A DNA stretch of 64,000 nucleotides from Saxidomus purpurata. Its lineage: Eukaryota; Mollusca; Bivalvia; Venerida; Veneridae. This document shows positions 59,301 through 64,000 of the stretch, in pieces (position 1 is the first letter of the stretch; every line of letters begins with the position of its first letter). Location: the NCBI GenBank assembly GCA_022818135.1, contig JAFMSR010000009.1, positions 12,292,948-12,356,947 of the forward strand, written 5' to 3'. The translations under genes were made by a program, and so were the position numbers. Below the pieces are notes generated by a model, which saw only the letters and a program-made list of their open reading frames with translations, ran no database searches and was not told the origin of the DNA.

Positions 59301-62300
59301 TAGCAACTTTGTTAAAAGCAGTTGTACTCGGGTGAGCGATAAAGGGCCATCATGGCCCTCTTGTTTTAAGGACTTACAGTTCTGTCAAAGTTCTTTATAC
59401 CCCAAAAGGTAGGAATGTTAAAATCGCACCATCAGTCGGTCTGTCTGCCCAAGCTTACATATAGATACTTATGTGGCTAGGCGGACAATATGTAAATGTA
59501 AATTCTATTCATACAGTCTGTTATGTGGCTAAAATTTTCTGTTACCTGGCTAAAGGATCAATCGAGAGAACAATAGCATAGCCACATTTGTATCACTTTG
59601 TGATAATGTCCATCTGTGTGTCCGCCATCCACTTTTTCCTCTCCGGTTTGTAACTTTGTCATGCATGAAGGGATTTTCAAATCATATGGCACAAATGTTT
59701 TCCACATCAAGAAGATTGAGACGTGTGCAAGACTGACGTCCCTACCTCAAAAGGCACTGTCACACTTATAAAGCTAATAAAATCCTGTATTTGTGCACAC
59801 ATTTGTGTCACGACTGTAACTTGTCATGCATGAAGGGATTCTTAAATGATGTTATACAGATATAAAGCACATAAAGAAGATGAGTTGCTTGCAAGACCCA
59901 TGTCTCTACATCAAAGGTCAAGGTCACACTTAGAGGTCAGAGGTTTAAGCATCCTGTATACATGTATAATATATTATATGCGCATGTTTATGTCCTGATC
60001 GTAATTCTGTTATTTATTGGAGGATTTTAAAATGAATTAGAAAATATGATCAGCATATTTAGATAGAAAGTGATGTGACCAAGTACCGAGTCCACAACTT
60101 GAAGGTCAAGGTCAACACTGTAGGAGACCGCTTTAGGGTCATTCATTACTTATGAGTCACAGCTCTTGTTTGTTTCTACACTGTTACTAGGGGGGAAAAC
60201 TTAAAAAGAATTGACTCTATTTTTAAGTAAATTGCTACGTATCTCTACACCATAATGCTTTGTTACTTTGAGATGTGTTTAGCCATTTATATATTTGACA
60301 GTTTTAGGTATTATGTTGTTTGGTTTTGTATATGCCTGTATTGCTATATTTCCAGCTGTATATGTACATGATGGAGTGTACTGTGATGGATGTAACTGTG
60401 TTATTGTCGGACCGAGATACAAGTGCGGGTAAGTCTTCTTATATAAATGAACTATTGTATATCAGTGGCATGCGATGCGTCAATAAGTGTATTCATACTT
60501 GTGCATCTATGGCTAATGTCAAACTTCATGAGTAGACAGACAGATAGATTTTAACTTTCTCATGAAATGCAAATACTATACAATCAAACAGCCAGCCATG
60601 GGAGGTATCAGGTCACTTAAAAGTAGGATACTGTTACTATCTTGTCATCTGTCTTGTTATACTGCCTCACTTTATCCTGTTACATACAGGATTATTCAAT
60701 ACAATAATGACCCATTGGGATACATGAGTATTGGTTGTATTAGGCATGTGGTTGCTTGATTTAGATGACCACCAACATAATTACCAGTATTTTAAAATGG
60801 AAAATGTGTGAATTTATATGATGAATTATAGATGTTTTTACTTGTTATTACAGGAACTGCCTAGATTTCGACTTGTGCGAGGCATGTGAGGACAAACCAG
60901 GAATTCATCAATCAGATCACGTGTTTGTCAAGATAAGACGTCCTTGTTTCCGTGTTGGGGTCTCAGATGGTGTCAGGAAGCCGCTGTTGAAGACGTCGAT
61001 CTACCGTATGCAGAGAAAATGCGGGACAAAATTGCTGGTACCCATCTTTCCTGAGGGAGAGGAAGACCAGAATGAGGCTAACGTTAAACTGGAAAGGTGA
61101 TTGTTCTTTAAATGTTTTGTTTTGTTTAAATCCAGGTTTTGTAAATAAATAAGCGAAGTCATATGATGAAAAGGATTTATCCAAACAGATGCTGCTGCTG
61201 TTTTGTTAGCCTTTGTACATTTATAATAGTAGCAAAATACACCCGACTTTAACAGTATATAATATACTGTAAAAGTTGGGTGTATTTTGCTACTTTCCAA
61301 TTTTCTATTTATTTGTGAGTTTTTGAATTTACATGCGAGGACTATTATATAGTCATTGTTTGTTTGCTATTTTAACAAGTTTGATGAATATGTGAAGTGA
61401 TTCATTTGCAAAAATTAGCGAAAATAAAAACCTCGTGAAATAAACAACTTTTACAGTAGTTTTATAAGCAGTTGAAATATGGGGAAAGGTGCTTTATGGC
61501 CAAAACTTGAATTCAAGATCCTTCTATTACAATGTAAACTGATCATCCAACTGAGCTATCAAGCTATTTGTACACTATCCTACCCTGTTCATGATAAAAT
61601 CCTATTCTGTTACAAGAGGGTTCATTACAGTTCCCTTTTCAAGTGATATTAATTTTAAACTGAATGGTTGCCTAGAGATTATCCACTTAACCGTCAGGTC
61701 ATATGTTTTTCTACTTGTTTATTTCAGCAAAATGAGAGGTAAAATAGCTCAGAAGGAAGTAGAGAAGAAACGACAGAAGGCGGAGAGAAAGATTGAAAAA
61801 CTGAAGCGTAAGGAGGAGAAGCTAAAGAGACGTATAGATGAATTCAGTGAGCTACCAATGAAGAGAGAGAGATTGGAAATTCTCGACGATGACAATACTG
61901 TTAGATATGACTTTTACAAGTACGTTCAAATTATATGTTGCTGTACTTACCACATTGTGGTTTTTGAAAGAGGGTAGAAGTCATGGAATAATTCTGTAAT
62001 TTCCACATGATGGAATAAGTTAAATATAGTACATGATGTGGTTTTTGAGCGTAGGTTCAAATTAAATTCCGTTAAACTCTGTTGTTTCTGATGAAAGATT
62101 TTATTTTTACGAGTGGGCATGGATTATGCCTTATTCCTGTATTTTCCACATATAGTAACGAATTCAAAATGGTGCAAGATGTGGTTTTACAAGTAGGTTT
62201 AGAATTTTGTTTGTAAAAGGTTACTTTACCTCTCTAAGAACTACGTAAAGAAAATCCCAGATAAGAAAATCTTCCGGGTCTTTAACTTACAACAGGGTCC

Positions 62301-64000
62301 CTGTTGTGATTGTTACAGTGAGATTTATTGAAGGCTTGTAATGCTAGATTACAATAGATATTGCTGTATGTTGCAGAGTGATGATGAATTCAGTGTTCAT
62401 ATCTGAGGTGACTGTACCAGAGAACACCAAGATGCAACCGGAGACAAAGTTCATTAAGACATGGAGAATGAAGAACGACGGAGATGGGGTGTGGTCTGCC
62501 ACTACTAAGGTCAGTATTGCAGGGGTTAATATTTTTGTTGTCCAACCTATTTAAGTTGAGTGAGGATGGTCTTTGACTTGTAATCACTAACCCTGTCTCT
62601 GATAGAGGCTCATTGGTCAGAACCTTAAGAGAAAAGCTGAAGTGTGCCGGGGCTTTATGGCCAGAATTTTGTCCCAGGAACGTGACAATTTTGGTAGAGT
62701 TCTAGTTTTTGCAATTTGTCTTTTAATTAAACAAGCAGGACAGACTGGATAACAATAGTGAACTCAAACAAGAAGCCCAATAAGGGATTAATAGAGATAT
62801 TTGAGAACATGTATTTGATGATGTACTTACACTAAAGAGGGTGAAGAGCAATGATTGCCAATTTAAGGCTGCTATTAAGTGTAATATTTAAATAGGCCTA
62901 ACTTAAAACTTTCAGTTGAAGTTACAGTGGGGAAATATCCCAACACCATGTGCAGAGGTAGATGTTCCAGGGCTGAAGCCTGGAGAAGAGGGCAACGTTA
63001 GTGTAGACTTTGTGTCACCAACACAGCCTGGTAAGTTATTGATCTGTGTTATCAACACAGCTCTTCATTGCTAATTTTGCTTGGTAGACTATCATTTATA
63101 TTCAGGTAAATTTCCACCTGTCTCTAGTACTGCTATTAAGTTGTAATTTTTATTTTATGCTAACTTAATGAAATACTGTGTTCTATTGGTGAAATATTTA
63201 TATTGATGATATAGATCTCATATCAGTCACAGTGTAGTGATATAGGTCTGCCGGAACTACTTTTTTTCAGTGGAACATGTACATAATGTAGCTATCTTGT
63301 GCACATGCAGCATACAGCGCTCGCGAAAATATATATCCACTCAAAACAAACAAATATCCTCTATGTTTTGATTTCTGCTTGATTAGATATCATGTGACTC
63401 CAGATATTTGGGTGAAAACATACATGTATGTTGCTGTGTTATCTGAGTAGTATTAGTAGATATGTAATTACAATCTGCTTGTTAGCCAGTTATGCACTTC
63501 AAAACAATATAAACCCCCAGACAGATTCACTGAAAGTGGGTTAATGGTTTTAACAGTGCCAGGAAGTTATTGTTTTTAATCTGAAACTAGTGAAGAATTT
63601 ACAAACATCAGAATTTCATAATATGTTAGTCAGTTTCCTGGTGCATATCTGAAAGTGAAACTATGGTTATTTTCCTTTATTTTCTTCCTAAACATTTTAA
63701 GATGGGGAAAATTTAGTTCAAGTATTAGAGTATGAAGTATTACTGTCCTGCTGAATCTGGGTGAACATTGTTAGAGGAACTTAACAAAGCTTTATGGTTT
63801 TATTTTCTGCATAATGACACTTTGTTCCTTCCAAAAAGTCAGAACTTTCAAATGATGGATTTAGACTCATTTCTAGTTTATGATATAAAATTTTAATCTG
63901 AATTTCTGTTTTCAGGGGAGTACCAGAGTCACTGGAAGCTACAGGAGAATGGAATGCCATTTGGTGTCCGGGTCTGGTGTACTATAACTGTGATGCCCAG
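50288..64000 (+). CDS. NBR1: NBR1 selective-autophagy receptor, exons 1-13, 3' part outside window
   Basis: Cytosolic cargo receptor that links ubiquitinated cargo to autophagosomes. Exons 50288-50392, 52319-52381, 54614-54655, 55084-55240, 55633-55811, 56556-56663, 57295-57469, 60356-60428, 60854-61096, 61728-61919, 62377-62509, 62916-63030 and 63916 to the edge join in one frame (556 codons visible). PB1 is at residues 1-85, with acidic OPCA text YLDQENDEISIGSQEEL and no basic Lys in its first strand, as in human NBR1. An acidic, Pro-rich linker follows. The ZZ finger at 281-323 has C286, C289, C300, C303, C309, C312, H319 and H323. A Lys/Glu-rich coiled coil lies at about 384-430. The FW domain runs from 447, with tryptophans W475, W485, W495 and W535. 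The LIR and UBA regions, and therefore LC3 and ubiquitin binding, lie beyond the window. PB1 plus ZZ plus FW separates it from p62/SQSTM1 and ILRUN. Confidence 0.96.
51287..51790 (-). repeat. SINE pieces in NBR1 intron 1 (minus)
   Basis: 51287-51375 is the inverse of the SINE tail seen at 40230-40310 (TCGCTCTCAAGAATCACTC, AGATGGAATCTAAAGAGAG). 51715-51790 is the inverse of a SINE head (GGGGATCAAATCCAGGACC). The ~340 bp between them is unrelated sequence, perhaps a later insertion or two separate fragments. Confidence 0.55.
52319..52381 (+). CDS. NBR1: NBR1 exon 2 (PB1)
   Basis: Acceptor TTGTTTTCAG, donor GAG|GTAAAA, 21 codons, phase 0. Encodes ISVTYLDQENDE, the OPCA acidic loop. Confidence 0.93.
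54614..54655 (+). CDS. NBR1: NBR1 exon 3 (PB1, 42 bp)
   Basis: Acceptor CTTTTTCAG, donor AGG|GTAAAT, 14 codons in phase 0. Encodes ISIGSQEELFEAFR. Confidence 0.92.
55084..55240 (+). CDS. NBR1: NBR1 exon 4 (end of PB1, linker)
   Basis: Acceptor TGTTTCAG, donor GATG|GTAATT, ends in phase 1. Encodes the last PB1 strand HQLHVKVLPL and an acidic, Pro-rich linker. Confidence 0.93.
55633..55811 (+). CDS. NBR1: NBR1 exon 5 (acidic linker)
   Basis: Acceptor ATTTACAG, donor GGAA|GTATGT, phase 1 to 0. Encodes a Glu/Thr/Val-rich, probably disordered linker. Confidence 0.9.
55930..56105 (-). repeat. tRNA-derived SINE in NBR1 intron 5 (minus)
   Basis: Inverted relative of the SINE at 43803. On the minus strand it has GTTCGAGCCCCACTGGGGTCATGAC and GACTCAAGAGTGACTCAATAAGC text. 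Confidence 0.75.
56556..56663 (+). CDS. NBR1: NBR1 exon 6 (acidic linker)
   Basis: Acceptor ATTTTGCAG, donor AAA|GTAAGT, 36 codons. Encodes a Ser/Asp/Glu-rich stretch ending YSDFVSFMTK. Confidence 0.9.
56836..57240 (+). mobile_element. Tandem-core repeat element in NBR1 intron 6
   Basis: The 5' end AGCTTGACTATTTGGAGAATAAGGAGAGCTATT is related by partial inversion to the 3' end at 11618-11650. The core has two ~170-bp units, each with ATTGATTTGAAA, GGGTATCAGACA(A/G)ACAAGTT and ATGGCCCTTGTT. The 3' end is missing or diverged. Confidence 0.6.
57295..57469 (+). CDS. NBR1: NBR1 exon 7 (helical segment before ZZ)
   Basis: Acceptor TTGTTTACAG, donor CATG|GTAAGG, ends in phase 1. Encodes an amphipathic Lys/Glu/Val-rich helix (LKRDLRKEIVQDV...) and a Ser/Thr/Gly linker. 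Confidence 0.92.
57562..59363 (+). mobile_element. Helentron-like element with ~145-bp tandem core in NBR1 intron 7
   Basis: Starts AGCTCACCTGAGCTGGCTCAGGGTGAGCT (hairpin). Ends GGGTGAGCGATAAAGGGCCATCATGGCCCTCTTG (hairpin), with T runs on both sides. These are the ends of the elements in the Sp introns, but the core is unrelated: about eleven ~145-bp units with TTTCTAGCTCAAGTTCGAATATGGGTCATC, AAAACTAGGTCACACAGCCCAAATATGG and CTTGTTAACACTCTAGAGG text. Confidence 0.85.
58020..58887 (+). repeat. 434-bp higher-order repeat inside the 145-bp array
   Basis: Blocks of three ~145-bp units are duplicated. The same 64-codon frame begins at 58168 and 58602, exactly 434 bp apart, with identical sequence through it. 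This points to a recent duplication of three units at once. Confidence 0.85.
59585..60175 (+). mobile_element. Another tandem-core repeat in NBR1 intron 7
   Basis: Two to three diverged ~200-bp units with TGTCATGCATGAAGGGATT, CACATxAAGAAGAT and AAGGTCAAGGTCACACTTA text. The end AGTCACAGCTCTTGTTTG resembles the CTCTTG-T end of the other elements. Confidence 0.55.
60356..60428 (+). CDS. NBR1: NBR1 exon 8 (ZZ finger, N-half)
   Basis: Acceptor ATATTTCCAG, donor TGCGG|GTAAGT, phase 1 to 2. Encodes VHDGVYCDGCNC and IVGPRYKC, the first ZZ cysteines. Confidence 0.95.
60854..61096 (+). CDS. NBR1: NBR1 exon 9 (ZZ finger, C-half)
   Basis: Acceptor TTATTACAG, donor GAAAG|GTGATT, phase 2 to 2. Encodes NCLDFDLCEACED, the His pair (GIHQSDH) and a basic linker. 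Confidence 0.95.
61228..61294. repeat. 67-bp near-perfect palindrome in NBR1 intron 9
   Basis: Arms of 33 bases (61228-61260 and 61262-61294) are inverse with two differences, around a single central base. It starts 131 bp after exon 9. It could be a miniature element or form a hairpin in the intron RNA. Confidence 0.75.
61497..61567 (-). repeat. tRNA-like SINE head in NBR1 intron 9 (minus)
   Basis: On the minus strand it has GATAGCTCAGTTGGATGATC (A-box-like) and ATCTTGAATTCAAGTTTTGG (B-box-like), spaced as in a tRNA. No acceptor stem, so not called as a working tRNA. Confidence 0.55.
61728..61919 (+). CDS. NBR1: NBR1 exon 10 (charged coiled coil)
   Basis: Acceptor TTTATTTCAG, donor TACAA|GTACGT, phase 2 to 2. 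Encodes a Lys/Glu/Arg-rich helix (KEVEKKRQKAERKIEKLKRK...), likely a coiled coil. Confidence 0.92.
62377..62509 (+). CDS. NBR1: NBR1 exon 11 (FW domain start)
   Basis: Acceptor ATGTTGCAG, donor AAG|GTCAGT, ends in phase 0. Encodes FIKTWRMKNDGDGVWS with the first two FW tryptophans. Confidence 0.95.
62916..63030 (+). CDS. NBR1: NBR1 exon 12 (FW domain middle)
   Basis: Acceptor AAACTTTCAG, donor CCTG|GTAAGT, ends in phase 1. Encodes LKLQWGN, the third Trp, and the VPGLKPGEEG turn. Confidence 0.95.
63916..64000 (+). CDS. NBR1: NBR1 exon 13 (FW domain end), cut by window edge
   Basis: Acceptor CTGTTTTCAG. Encodes GEYQSHWKLQENG and FGVRVWCTITVMP, including the fourth Trp. The sequence stops at the window edge after CCCAG, so the donor is not seen. 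Confidence 0.93.

Overview
The window is animal nuclear DNA, AT-rich and intron-rich, and most likely comes from a bivalve mollusc. Three things point that way. It holds single-copy animal genes with GT-AG introns. It holds a relic of the TRIM/beta-propeller family that is greatly expanded in bivalves. It has a dense load of mobile elements with tandem-repeat cores and of tRNA-derived SINEs. The species cannot be fixed from this sequence.

Two protein-coding genes are solid, both on the + strand and head to tail. The first (33544-41539) is an Sp1/Sp3/Sp4-type transcription factor. It reads through seven exons into a 770-residue protein with an Sp box, a large Gln-rich activation region, a Btd box and three C2H2 zinc fingers. 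The second (50288 to beyond the right edge) is NBR1, a selective-autophagy receptor. Thirteen exons are visible, encoding PB1, acidic linker, ZZ zinc finger, charged coiled coil and most of the four-tryptophan (FW) domain. The LIR and UBA parts lie outside the window.

Two broken genes lie upstream. At 23010-25633 (+) a TRIM-like beta-propeller sequence is interrupted by a 1.72-kb foldback element with ~0.64-kb arms and a 5-bp target duplication; it also carries frameshifts and an in-frame stop. At 27089-29376 (-) lies a degenerate hAT-transposase-derived gene (KIAA1586/C17orf113/ZNF862-like) that still has recognisable splice sites.

The left 33 kb is otherwise repeats: a 0.5-kb-arm inverted repeat (1493-3062), a TA-flanked inverted-repeat element holding three ~1351-bp tandem monomers (3485-7850), a G-rich pentanucleotide array (8680-9505), TTAA-flanked miniature elements, a CR1/L2-like LINE relic, and bivalve Helentron-like elements with tandem cores. 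The same kinds of elements and several SINEs fill the introns of both genes. The region 41.5-50.2 kb between the genes is 3' flank plus repeats.

Best leads: two tiny palindromic elements (36 and 42 bp) with 7-bp target duplications; the foldback insertion in the TRIM relic; a perfect 10-bp TFEB/CLEAR site 111 bp upstream of the NBR1 start codon; a CRE and GC-like box before the Sp gene; and several pre-miRNA-like hairpins. All repeat-family names and identities are judged by eye, with no database search.
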